A DNA stretch of 64,000 nucleotides, taken from assembly GCF_024345185.1 (NCBI RefSeq), contig NZ_BROB01000009.1, positions 36,590-100,589 on the forward strand. The letters run 5' to 3'. The translations under genes were made by a program, and so were the position numbers. The DNA comes from Levilactobacillus humaensis (lineage in GTDB: Bacteria > Bacillota > Bacilli > Lactobacillales > Lactobacillaceae). A model generated the notes under the pieces. It ran no database searches and was not told the DNA's origin. It was given only the letters and a program-made list of their open reading frames with translations. Shown here in pieces: positions 9,837 to 16,896 of this stretch (within the stretch, counting starts at the first letter, position 1; every line of letters starts with the position of its first letter).

Positions 9837-10065
9837 ATTATTAATAATTAATTTTCAAAAGATAAATAATTAGTGACGGCCGTAAGACTGGCTGTATGGT
9901 AATGGTAGCGTAGTTATTCGATACCTAATAATTAAAACACGCAATCTTTACACGTTCTTTGCAGCAACAATACGTGGTCTTGTTAATCTTGAAGAAGAGA
10001 TAAGACAAGCGGAACGCCGAATATGGTCGCTAAAAGGGCGACCTCGGGATAAGGGAGTCTTGAAC
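9837..10065. other. Intergenic stretch, AT-rich on its left
   Basis: The left part (9836-9935) is AT-rich and probably holds a promoter. A short hairpin, GGTCGC/GCGACC (about 10025-10043), lies just before the ribosome site of the next gene. The frame of the next gene stays open for about 50 codons upstream of its start, but with no initiation codon and no ribosome site, so I do not extend it. Confidence 0.35.
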
Positions 10066-10446
10066 GTGCAAACGATTCTGTTAGGTCTGGGTATTGGGTT
10101 GGCCTTAGTGAGTCTGTGGTGGCATCGCCAACTATTAAAGCGGATCCAAGCGGCCAATGGCTGGCGGTTGAGTCGGCATCAGATCATGTGTCATAGTTTT
10201 CTCTACTTGGGGTTGGCTTATGCGACGATTGCAGTCATCCAACCGGCTTGGACAAACCAGCGCGTGGTGTGGTTGTTACTGTTGGTCGATCTGTCTTCCG
10301 GAGTGGTGGCGCTACGGATTCAACGACGTCGTCGGGTTTCAGAAGACCAACAACTATGGTGGCGCCGTCAGACCCAGTACCTGTTACTTAGCCAGGTGTT
10401 GTTGGCGGCCGTTTTAGCCGGGATTTTGGCACGGTTAGCCGGATAA
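10066..10446 (+). CDS. Small membrane protein of unknown function
   Basis: The 126-residue product has four hydrophobic segments: ILLGLGIGLALVSLWW at the start, then FLYLGLAYATIAVI, VWLLLLVDLSSGVV, and LLLSQVLLAAVLAGIL near the end. Basic loops separate them (QRRRRVSEDQQLWWRRQ). I recognise no family. The GTG at 10066 lies eight bases after AAGGGAG; the TTG at 10060 is only two bases from it. The next gene starts 18 bases downstream, so the two probably share a transcript. Confidence 0.7.
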   Translation: MQTILLGLGIGLALVSLWWHRQLLKRIQAANGWRLSRHQIMCHSFLYLGLAYATIAVIQPAWTNQRVVWLLLLVDLSSGVVALRIQRRRRVSEDQQLWWRRQTQYLLLSQVLLAAVLAGILARLAG

Positions 10447-10463
10447 ATAGAGGGGGAACAAAC

Positions 10464-10673
10464 ATGAAGCGTTATTCACCAACAGCGGCACAACAGGCTT
10501 TGATGGAGATATTAGCCGAGGTCCGCGATGGACAAGAAACGGTCGTTGTGACACCCACGGATGGTCATGAGACAGACTCAATTGTCCTTATTACCAAACA
10601 GGATTGGGACGTTTTACAAGCGGCCAAGGCTCATGATCCTGAAACCTATTTAGGTGAGGTGGAATTAGGCTAG
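10464..10673 (+). CDS. Phd/YefM-like small protein without an adjacent toxin
   Basis: The 69-residue product has a strand-helix N-terminus (MKRYSPTAAQQALMEILAEVRDGQETVVVT) and an LITKQDWDVLQAAK segment. These resemble the N-terminal DNA-binding part of Phd/YefM antitoxins. The usual Doc or RelE/YoeB partner is absent: the next gene is a convergent HAD phosphatase. It could be an orphan antitoxin or a free-standing regulator. AGAGGGGG precedes the ATG. Its TAG stop shares a CTAG with the stop of the opposing gene. Family call is tentative. Confidence 0.6.
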   Translation: MKRYSPTAAQQALMEILAEVRDGQETVVVTPTDGHETDSIVLITKQDWDVLQAAKAHDPETYLGEVELG

Positions 10674-11356
10674 TCGTCGAGCAAGACGTGCTCGGCGGCC
10701 GCATAGGAATCGACCTCATAGGTTGGCTGAATGCCCTCGAAATTGATGTCGTGGTGCGGATTGTACCAGATACTGTCGAGGTGACCATTCAGTGCCCCCT
10801 GAATATCTGAGGCGAGATGGTCGCCGACCATGATGGTACTAGCGGCCGTCATATCTGAATAGGCTGCAAAGATGGCGTTAAAGAAGGCTGGATCGGGTTT
10901 GTCGACCCCGAGGTCTTGCGAGATGAAGAGCCGATCGAAATAGCCGGCGATGCCGGAGCCCTCTAGTCGGTTGAGCTGGATGGTCTTGGTTCCGTTGGTG
11001 CCGCCGACCAGAGTAAGTTGCCCTTTTTGAAGGGTGTCCAGGAAGTCCTGAGCGCCCGGGAGTACATAGAAATTGTGATCTAGCATGGCATGGTAACGGC
11101 GTTCGAGCGCCGCACCGTCGACCGAAATTCCCAGGGCACCAAAGGCTTTGGCAAAGCGTGTATTCAATAGTGGCTCGCGTGGCGCCCCCTGCTCGATCTG
11201 TTGCCAGATCGCTGTGTTGATCGTTTGGTAGACCTGCAGGCCGCGGGCGGTATCGGTGACGCCATGTTCGGCGAGCAGTGTCGTGACACCTTCGATTTCG
11301 CCGCGGGTGAAGTCGAGGAGCGTATCGTCAAGATCGAGAATGACATATTTTTTCAT
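10670..11356 (-). CDS. HAD-superfamily phosphatase, YjjG-like nucleotidase
   Basis: The 228-residue protein has HAD motif I DLDDTLLD at the N-terminus (nucleophile Asp in VILDLDDTLLDF). Motif II is GGTNGTKT. A lysine lies in DKPDPAFF (motif III) and acidic motif IV in MVGDHLASDIQGA. The helical cap and length match the YjjG/YfnB group that dephosphorylates non-canonical pyrimidine nucleotides, a house-cleaning role; substrate is inferred from family only. It starts at ATG 11356. It converges on the antitoxin-like gene and overlaps it by four bases. Confidence 0.85.
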   Translation of the reverse strand: MKKYVILDLDDTLLDFTRGEIEGVTTLLAEHGVTDTARGLQVYQTINTAIWQQIEQGAPREPLLNTRFAKAFGALGISVDGAALERRYHAMLDHNFYVLPGAQDFLDTLQKGQLTLVGGTNGTKTIQLNRLEGSGIAGYFDRLFISQDLGVDKPDPAFFNAIFAAYSDMTAASTIMVGDHLASDIQGALNGHLDSIWYNPHHDINFEGIQPTYEVDSYAAAEHVLLDD

Positions 11357-11458
11357 GGATAGGGGACCCCCTCGTGGTTTCTATAAAGTTTACCACGAAT
11401 GTGAGGTTGCCGACGAGTTGACGACTAAAATGTGGCCAACTCTTGGGGAGGTGTGGGG

Positions 11459-11623
11459 ATGAACCGCAAGCAGATCTATTTGTTAAATGCCGGTTTATTC
11501 TTTGTGGCGGGGATGATCCTATTCTTACGCCCTAATCGCGATCTGGCTATGGGTGGTATTTCATTGAGCCTGGGTGTCGTGACGTTGGTGCTGGCCCTGA
11601 CAGATGATCAAACGAAACCGTAA
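11459..11623 (+). CDS. Small two-helix membrane protein
   Basis: The 54-residue product MNRKQIYLLNAGLFFVAGMI... has two hydrophobic helices separated by LRPNRDLAMGG. The ATG at 11459 is preceded by GGGGAGGTG. It is divergent from the HAD gene. I recognise no family; short proteins like this are often annotated only as hypothetical. Confidence 0.65.
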   Translation: MNRKQIYLLNAGLFFVAGMILFLRPNRDLAMGGISLSLGVVTLVLALTDDQTKP

Positions 11624-11643
11624 AGGATTGTCATGGATTTTAA

Positions 11644-11678
11644 AAAGCCCGGTTGTCTGCTTGGACAACCGGGCTTAG
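11644..11678. terminator. Bidirectional terminator
   Basis: GCCCGGTTGTC and GACAACCGGGC form an 11-pair stem between convergent genes. The T-run is better on the minus strand (GGGCTTTTT). Confidence 0.85.
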
Positions 11679-11684
11679 ATTCAG

Positions 11685-11960
11685 CTAGTGATAATCAGTC
11701 GCACCTAAAATGAAGGCACGGAAGAATGATGCGAGTAGAAAAACAACTTGAAGAACCAGGTCAATCCGGTTTAACGGGTGGGTGTCGCTGGTATCCTCGA
11801 AGACGTTGAAGTGAAGCATCGTTGTAATCAAGGAACTAAAGCATAGAAAAGCAACAATTACGGGATCACCGACAGACAACATCAGTAACAAGAGCACAAC
11901 GGTGATAATCGGCACGAAAATTTTAGCGATATTTAAAGGGTAACGGGTAGTCGTCATCAT
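11685..11960 (-). CDS. Small membrane protein of unknown function
   Basis: The 91-residue product starts MMTTTRYPLNIAKIF and has three hydrophobic stretches: VPIITVVLLLLMLSVG, VIVAFLCFSSLITTML and LVLQVVFLLASFFRAFIL. GAGGTG lies just upstream; initiation could be at the first or second ATG (11960 or 11957). The frame is open further upstream, but that segment has no ribosome site and contains a promoter-like TATTATATATT. No family recognised. Confidence 0.65.
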   Translation of the reverse strand: MMTTTRYPLNIAKIFVPIITVVLLLLMLSVGDPVIVAFLCFSSLITTMLHFNVFEDTSDTHPLNRIDLVLQVVFLLASFFRAFILGATDYH

Positions 11961-12094
11961 TTTCACCTCGTTTAAATTAAATGAGAATATGAGAATTCGA
12001 TTACAGCTTAAATATATAATACCAGAAATTTTGTGCCAAGGGGAGGTCGAAACACTCAAATTGCAAGATGACTTTTCGAACAAGATGAGGTAGA

Positions 12095-12200
12095 GAGTGT
12101 GATAAAAGGCGGTTGATGCTCATTGACTGCCTTCTGTCACACGTTTCGACTGTAGATGTTCGGAGCGCAAGAAAGGCCTGAGACAAAAAGGCTCAGGCCC
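12095..12200 (-). repeat. Modular hairpin repeat, copy 3 (short form)
   Basis: Read on the minus strand it begins just after the brnQ stop with a terminator hairpin (GGCCTGAG/CTCAGGCC). Then come TTCTTGCG and GTCGAAACGTG, and an imperfect palindrome GTGTGACAGAAGGC...GCCTTTTATCACAC. The order and sequence match the copies at 24582 and 30548, but the inner hairpin is missing. Confidence 0.75.
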
Positions 12201-12210
12201 TACCTCGTCA

Positions 12211-13548
12211 TTAATTTGTGGTCAATCGACTAGCAATCCAGCCAATCAGCGTCCCGGTCAACGCGGGAACTACCCACCCGAAGCCCTGACTGGCTAAGGG
12301 TAAGTATGTGTTAAGTATTAATAACGGGCGACACCAGGCCATATTTTGAATGGCTGTTGGCAGCGCGGTGAGCCCAGCGAAAATGGCTGGAATAAGGGTA
12401 AAGAGCATCGCAGTTCCGAAGAGCCAACGAGAGGTCCCCATCAGAGGGGACAAGACGGCCAACAGGATTAGCACGATGGCTAGGGGATATAGAAAGAGCA
12501 GTACCGGTGTGGAGGCCGCAATCAGCTTAGTCAGGCCGATGTTGGCAAATAGGCAAGGCAATACACTGGCAATGCCAATTAAAACGGCATAAGGGATACG
12601 CGGAAATAAGGCATGACCTGCATCGCCAAAGGCTGAGATGAGGCCAATGGCGGTCTTTAGGCAGGCGATAATTACAATCAGTGCCAATAGGCCAGTTCCC
12701 CAGGTACCAAAATAGTAATTGGCAATCTGAGCCAGGGTAATGCCCCCGTTGGCTGCAAGTGAGAAGTGACCCAAACTCATGGTTCCCATGAGGGCTAACA
12801 GTGTGTAGATGACTCCCATCAGGGCAATGCTGATGGTTCCGGCCTTAATCACGTCTTTGGCGATCTGGCCGGGTTCGGTAACCCCCAGGTCGCGAATACT
12901 ATCGATGACGACGATCCCAAAGGCCAGTGAGGCCAAGGCATCCATGGTGTTATACCCCTCCATAAATCCACTTAAAATAGGTGCGTGAACGTAGCTGCCA
13001 CGGACTGGAACGCTCGACAAGCCACCCAGGGGTTTCAAAAAGGCCGCTAACATCAGTGCGCCTAAGAGAATGAGAAATAGCGGTGTGAGCCATTTTCCCA
13101 CGTAAGTCATGAGTTTACCTGGTCGGCGGGCTAACCACCAAGCGAGGCCAAAGAAGGCGACTGAGAAGAGTCCCAGGGCGAGCGACTGGTGGTGCGGGGC
13201 GATAAAGGGCACGAGACCGATTTGAAAGGACGTTGTTGCCAGACGGGGGAGGGCAAAGAACGGGCCCACGGTTAGGTATAGCAGAATGGTAAAGAGGTAG
13301 GCGAAGGGACGATTGACTTTGGTTGCGAGGTCAAAGACGCCCTCACTATGGGTGATCCCAATCCCGGTGACCCCTAGAAGGGGAATCCCGATTCCAGCGA
13401 GTAACAAGCCAATGGCCGCCCAGCCGACATTGGATCCAGCCTGTTGTCCCAAGAAGATGGGAAAGATCAGATTGCCGGCGCCAAAGAATAGGCCGAAGAG
13501 CATCATGCCAATGAAGAGCAGCTCTCGTCGGTTTAATTGTGTTTTCAA
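12211..13548 (-). CDS. brnQ: Branched-chain amino acid transporter, LIVCS family
   Basis: The 445-residue protein has about 12 membrane helices and the LIVCS opening MMLFGLFFGAGNLIFPIFLG, followed by GFGWVVPALTGT at the end. It imports leucine, isoleucine and valine with a cation. The best start is TTG at 13548 (LKTQLNRREL); the ribosome site is poor (AAGAAAG, distant), so the start is uncertain by a few codons. It is transcribed alone on the minus strand, and repeat copy 3 supplies its terminator. No T-box or other amino-acid leader was seen in the short upstream region (13549-13606). Confidence 0.92.
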   Translation of the reverse strand: MKTQLNRRELLFIGMMLFGLFFGAGNLIFPIFLGQQAGSNVGWAAIGLLLAGIGIPLLGVTGIGITHSEGVFDLATKVNRPFAYLFTILLYLTVGPFFALPRLATTSFQIGLVPFIAPHHQSLALGLFSVAFFGLAWWLARRPGKLMTYVGKWLTPLFLILLGALMLAAFLKPLGGLSSVPVRGSYVHAPILSGFMEGYNTMDALASLAFGIVVIDSIRDLGVTEPGQIAKDVIKAGTISIALMGVIYTLLALMGTMSLGHFSLAANGGITLAQIANYYFGTWGTGLLALIVIIACLKTAIGLISAFGDAGHALFPRIPYAVLIGIASVLPCLFANIGLTKLIAASTPVLLFLYPLAIVLILLAVLSPLMGTSRWLFGTAMLFTLIPAIFAGLTALPTAIQNMAWCRPLLILNTYLPLASQGFGWVVPALTGTLIGWIASRLTTN

Positions 13549-13605
13549 GATGGCATCGCAACTTTCTTAAAGTTAGATTCAGATTTTAGCACCCGGTAAG
13601 CATAC

Positions 13606-13641
13606 CAAAAAAGAGTTCCGGACAAAAGCCCGAAACTCTAG
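13606..13641 (-). terminator. Terminator of the NAD(P)-binding protein gene
   Basis: On the minus strand AGAGTTTCGGG pairs with CCGGAACTCT, followed by T6. Confidence 0.75.
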
Positions 13642-13650
13642 ATCGTTTGA

Positions 13651-14301
13651 TTATTTATCGGCGACGGTGAAGCGCACCTGATGATGTTGTGGTTGCTCGA
13701 TTTCATCGAGGATCGCCACAGCCATGGTTCCTGCTGAAGTTCCAGATTCTTGGTTAGCATTGACCAGTAACTCATCCGTACCCAGTAAGGCAGGGACGGC
13801 ATCCCCAGGATGGAAGTTAGCTGCGGGAGAAACACCGACCCAATTAACATTGTCGACATCGCGTAAGAAATTAAGTTCCTTCAATTGATTTTGGGGCACG
13901 CTGATGAAGCTGGCAGCGTTCGGGTCCTTGGCGATATCGTCAACGAACAAATGGTGGTCATCCCCAGTTTGGAGGCTACCAGCGCCTAGGATGAAGACTA
14001 AGCGAGGACTGGTCGTCTCCCGAAGTTGGGCCACCAGGTGAGCAGCCAAATCGACGTGTTGGAAGGCCAGACTAGGTGCGGTGGCAAAGGCATCAATCAC
14101 GACATCCGTTGCCTGAAGATCAGCGGTGCTTAGCGTAAAGGCATCCTGAACGTGGGTGGTTAAGGCCGGGTTGTCAGTTGGCAACTTGGCTAATTTTTCC
14201 TCAGAACGGGCTAACGCTGTGACCTGATGGCCGCGGCGCAAAGCTTCGTTGACCAAGGCGCTGCCGGCCATTCCAGTGGCACCGATAATTGTGATTTTCA
14301 T
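13651..14301 (-). CDS. NAD(P)-binding protein, NmrA/YwnB-like atypical SDR
   Basis: The 216-residue protein opens with a Rossmann nucleotide-binding motif, MKITIIGATGMAGSALVNEA, in the TGxxGxxG-like form GATGMAG. The FILGAGSLQTG segment follows in the middle of the fold. It lacks the classical YxxxK SDR dyad, as in NmrA/YwnB-like proteins that are redox sensors or reductases of unknown substrate. It starts at ATG 14301 and stands alone between terminators, divergent from the GNAT gene. A second protein of similar type is encoded at 37641. Confidence 0.82.
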   Translation of the reverse strand: MKITIIGATGMAGSALVNEALRRGHQVTALARSEEKLAKLPTDNPALTTHVQDAFTLSTADLQATDVVIDAFATAPSLAFQHVDLAAHLVAQLRETTSPRLVFILGAGSLQTGDDHHLFVDDIAKDPNAASFISVPQNQLKELNFLRDVDNVNWVGVSPAANFHPGDAVPALLGTDELLVNANQESGTSAGTMAVAILDEIEQPQHHQVRFTVADK

Positions 14302-14428
14302 AGATAGTTTCCTCCCTTATTTGTTACGATGCGATTAGTATAGCGGTTTCCAAGTGATTCGCCAATTAATATGGTTCGCAATGATAGTCTATGGTAGAGT
14401 TAGAGCAAAGAAATGGGAGGTCTGTCGG

Positions 14429-14974
14429 ATGAAAGATGTGGTTCAAGGGCAATTGGTCCATTTAACGGAAATGCGTGATGGGGATGCGGAGTGGCTGCAA
14501 GATACCCAATGGGAGCCCGGCTTACTGCGAAATCTATCCGCAGACGCCTTTCATCCATGGACGGCTGCGGAATACGCCGAGCTGGCGGCGGAACCCGACC
14601 GTGATGATAAATTCTTCTTCATGGTACGGGCAAATGCCGACGATGGATTGTTAGGCTGGGTCATTCTCGACGACGTCCAATTCAAGAATCGGCGAGCCGA
14701 TCTCGGGATTGCCCTGCCGGTGGCCAGCGATCGCGGCCAAGGCTTCGGGACGGATACGCTCGATACCATTCTGTCATTTGCTTTCAACGAGTTGGGTCTT
14801 CACAAGGTGACCTTAAACGTGAATGCCAATAACTTCCCCGCAATTCACGCGTACGCCGCGGTAGGCTTCGTCCGGGAAGGCATCAATCGTGAGGCCGTTT
14901 TCCAAGACGGTCAGTGGGTGGATCTTTATCAGTATGGCATTTTGGTTGATGAGTGGCGGCAACGGCAACAATAA
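14429..14974 (+). CDS. GNAT N-acetyltransferase, RimJ/RimL type
   Basis: The 181-residue protein has the acetyl-CoA-binding region RGQGFGTDTLDTILSFAFNELGLHKV. It continues to LNVNANNFPAIHAYAAVGFVREG, the RimJ/RimL/SpeG layout. The family transfers acetyl groups to protein N-termini, antibiotics or polyamines; the substrate here is unknown. The ATG at 14429 follows GGGAGG; the frame runs 25 codons further upstream without a ribosome site. Confidence 0.88.
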   Translation: MKDVVQGQLVHLTEMRDGDAEWLQDTQWEPGLLRNLSADAFHPWTAAEYAELAAEPDRDDKFFFMVRANADDGLLGWVILDDVQFKNRRADLGIALPVASDRGQGFGTDTLDTILSFAFNELGLHKVTLNVNANNFPAIHAYAAVGFVREGINREAVFQDGQWVDLYQYGILVDEWRQRQQ

Positions 14975-14977
14975 GGA

Positions 14978-15013
14978 AGCCCTCGCAGAACGAAGTCTGC
15001 GAGGGCTTTTAAT
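14978..15013 (+). terminator. Terminator after the acetyltransferase gene
   Basis: AGCCCTCGCAGA and TCTGCGAGGGCT form a 12-pair stem followed by TTTAATT. Confidence 0.88.
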
Positions 15014-15089
15014 TAGGGGCTCCTTTGGCGGGGGATAAATGTAGCTGAGAAGTGATCATGTACTTATAATCTAATTTACTAAACAGTCC

Positions 15090-15117
15090 TTTTACTAAAT
15101 GGGTATTAGCGTATAAT
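15090..15117 (+). promoter_or_regulatory. Probable promoter of the zinc-ribbon gene cluster
   Basis: TTTTAC (15090-15095) and a perfect TATAAT (15112-15117) are 16 bases apart, about 190 bases before the first gene. The remaining leader (15118-15307) holds nothing I recognise. Confidence 0.5.
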
Positions 15118-15307
15118 AATAAACGTAGCAAAAACTTAATAAATTAGTAGGGTGTTGGGTGGCAAATGTTTAAATATCTGTCTTTTAATAGCATGGTATC
15201 ATCTAACGGCGATTAGTCTTGTCGGTCGAGCCGATGCAGAAAGATTACGGTATGCGAGCTACGACTTTTTTTAATCCCTAATACCCCGCCATGAGGAGTG
15301 AACTCTA

Positions 15308-16423
15308 TTGAAGACTTGTCCGAACTGTCAGCAATCAGTGGCGTCCGATAGTATTTTCTGTGAGCATTGTGGCTTTGACTTGCGGACGACTCCGGTAACG
15401 CCGCCCACCGAGACGCGTCGAGGAGGACGGCATAGGAATGGTAAGTCGGCAAAGCCGGGGAAAAAGAAAGCAAAATGGCTCAGTCGTGGGATCTGGGGTG
15501 TCCTGGCGGTTGCCGTGATTGTGGTCATTGTGTTGGCTGGTTCCTTCTATAGCAAGCAGGCCGGTAAGCAAAAGCAGATTGCCACAATTACGGATGATAT
15601 TACGGATAACCAGAGCAACGATTTCGCCAAAAAGATGGTTAGTGATAATCCAAATTTAAAGATTGATGGCGACACGGTGCAACCGTTCTTTGATTATGCG
15701 CGGAAGCATCCTAACTACGTGAAGGTGATGAAGGCGGACTTGCAAAAGTCAGGAGAGACTCGAGACCACACCTTTAAATTGGAAACGGCTGGCCATAACT
15801 TCTTAGTTTTTCCGGTTTATAAATTAAAAGTGACGACCATGCATCCTGTTTTGACGAGTAACGTGGCTAATGCAACGTTGTTAGCTAATGGGAAGGCGTT
15901 GGTTACCACCAAGAATGATCATTATTCCTATAAAGCTGGTCCACTGTTCCCTGGGCAATATATTTTTAAGTTATCAGGCGGACGTGTTCACAAAAGTACA
16001 ACAGTCAATTTAGTAGCGGGTAATACGATCAATAAACATATTGATTTAATTGTTCAAGCAACTAAGGGTGGTCATGACGTGGTAAATGAGAATGAAGATG
16101 AGTCAACCGTAACTGATGCGACTGGCGGTAAAGTTGAAGATAATACGACGAGTGATGACGATTCGAATGCCACTGACAGTTACGATGATTTATCCGCTGA
16201 AGCCCAAATGGCGCTAGATGAACTGAGTGACAACGATGATCTGGATACGGATGATTATACCTATAAAGAATCGACACCTCAGCCACATGTGACTGAAATT
16301 AAGCTGTACGACGTCGATTCAGGGGATCATGACAGTACTTATCGTTACGATGATATTCATGACATTTTGGCCGAATATGACTCATCTAAGGGAAAGTTTG
16401 AAGAAGTCGACTTCGACGACTAA
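15308..16423 (+). CDS. Zinc-ribbon, single-pass membrane protein with acidic tail (TcaA/YvbJ-like)
   Basis: The 371-residue protein has an N-terminal zinc ribbon (Cys4, Cys7, Cys18, Cys21 in CPNC...CEHC). A basic linker (about 38-60) and one membrane helix (about 61-81) follow. An extracytoplasmic region continues to the end. The last 110 residues are rich in Asp, Glu, Ser and Thr (for example TTSDDDSNATDSYDDLSAEA). The layout resembles TcaA/YvbJ proteins, envelope-linked proteins of uncertain function. TTG at 15308 is the start, with GAGGAG ten bases upstream. It is the first of three consecutive zinc-ribbon genes, and the third has the same architecture. Confidence 0.8.
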   Translation: MKTCPNCQQSVASDSIFCEHCGFDLRTTPVTPPTETRRGGRHRNGKSAKPGKKKAKWLSRGIWGVLAVAVIVVIVLAGSFYSKQAGKQKQIATITDDITDNQSNDFAKKMVSDNPNLKIDGDTVQPFFDYARKHPNYVKVMKADLQKSGETRDHTFKLETAGHNFLVFPVYKLKVTTMHPVLTSNVANATLLANGKALVTTKNDHYSYKAGPLFPGQYIFKLSGGRVHKSTTVNLVAGNTINKHIDLIVQATKGGHDVVNENEDESTVTDATGGKVEDNTTSDDDSNATDSYDDLSAEAQMALDELSDNDDLDTDDYTYKESTPQPHVTEIKLYDVDSGDHDSTYRYDDIHDILAEYDSSKGKFEEVDFDD

Positions 16424-16441
16424 GTGAAGGAAGGTTTTCTG

Positions 16442-16882
16442 ATGAAGCAAACATATTATCGTATCTGTTCCAAATGCGGGAATCCCAACGCAGCGGATGC
16501 GAACTTCTGTTTAAAGTGTGGCACGAGCCTATCTTCGGCTGATGAATATGCCCTGATCCCCCATGCAGCTGACCAGGCAGTTCCGTTGTTTGATTTGGAG
16601 TTAACCCCTGATGAGGTAGCGCAAACTAAAAACTTCAAAATTACGGCGGATCGTGACATTCCGGCTGGCTATCGGTCGGCAGGATTAATCTTCGCGGAAA
16701 GTGCTGTTACGCCTCGCGCGGGGGCTAAAGCCGCTTGGGAGGACCTCATGAAACACGTTTACGGCTTACTGCTGGCGAAGGGGTATGCGGGGGTGACGCG
16801 GGTTTCCATTCAGCCAGAACCAATGCAACCTAGTCAACTTTGCCTATACGGCGAAGCTTTAATTGTTGATACTCAGCATTAA
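16442..16882 (+). CDS. Zinc-ribbon protein with a possible YbjQ-like domain
   Basis: The 146-residue protein has a zinc ribbon (Cys9, Cys12, Cys23, Cys26). A soluble domain follows: FKITADRDIPAGYRSAGLIF then AWEDLMKHVYGLLLAKGYAGVTRV. The pattern, with a strand start, a helix carrying EDLM..., and a final strand with VxRVSI, recalls the small YbjQ/DUF74 fold, but I am not certain. It has no membrane helix. The ATG at 16442 follows GAAGGAAGG; a GTG six codons earlier overlaps that site. It starts 18 bases after the first zinc-ribbon gene and is followed 14 bases later by the third, so the three are an operon. Confidence 0.65.
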   Translation: MKQTYYRICSKCGNPNAADANFCLKCGTSLSSADEYALIPHAADQAVPLFDLELTPDEVAQTKNFKITADRDIPAGYRSAGLIFAESAVTPRAGAKAAWEDLMKHVYGLLLAKGYAGVTRVSIQPEPMQPSQLCLYGEALIVDTQH

Positions 16883-16896
16883 TATTGGAGGATTTC

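Noticed and set aside
9884..10065. Open frame continuous with the small membrane gene at 10066
   Set aside because: No start codon or ribosome site in the extension; the sense is that of untranslated leader.
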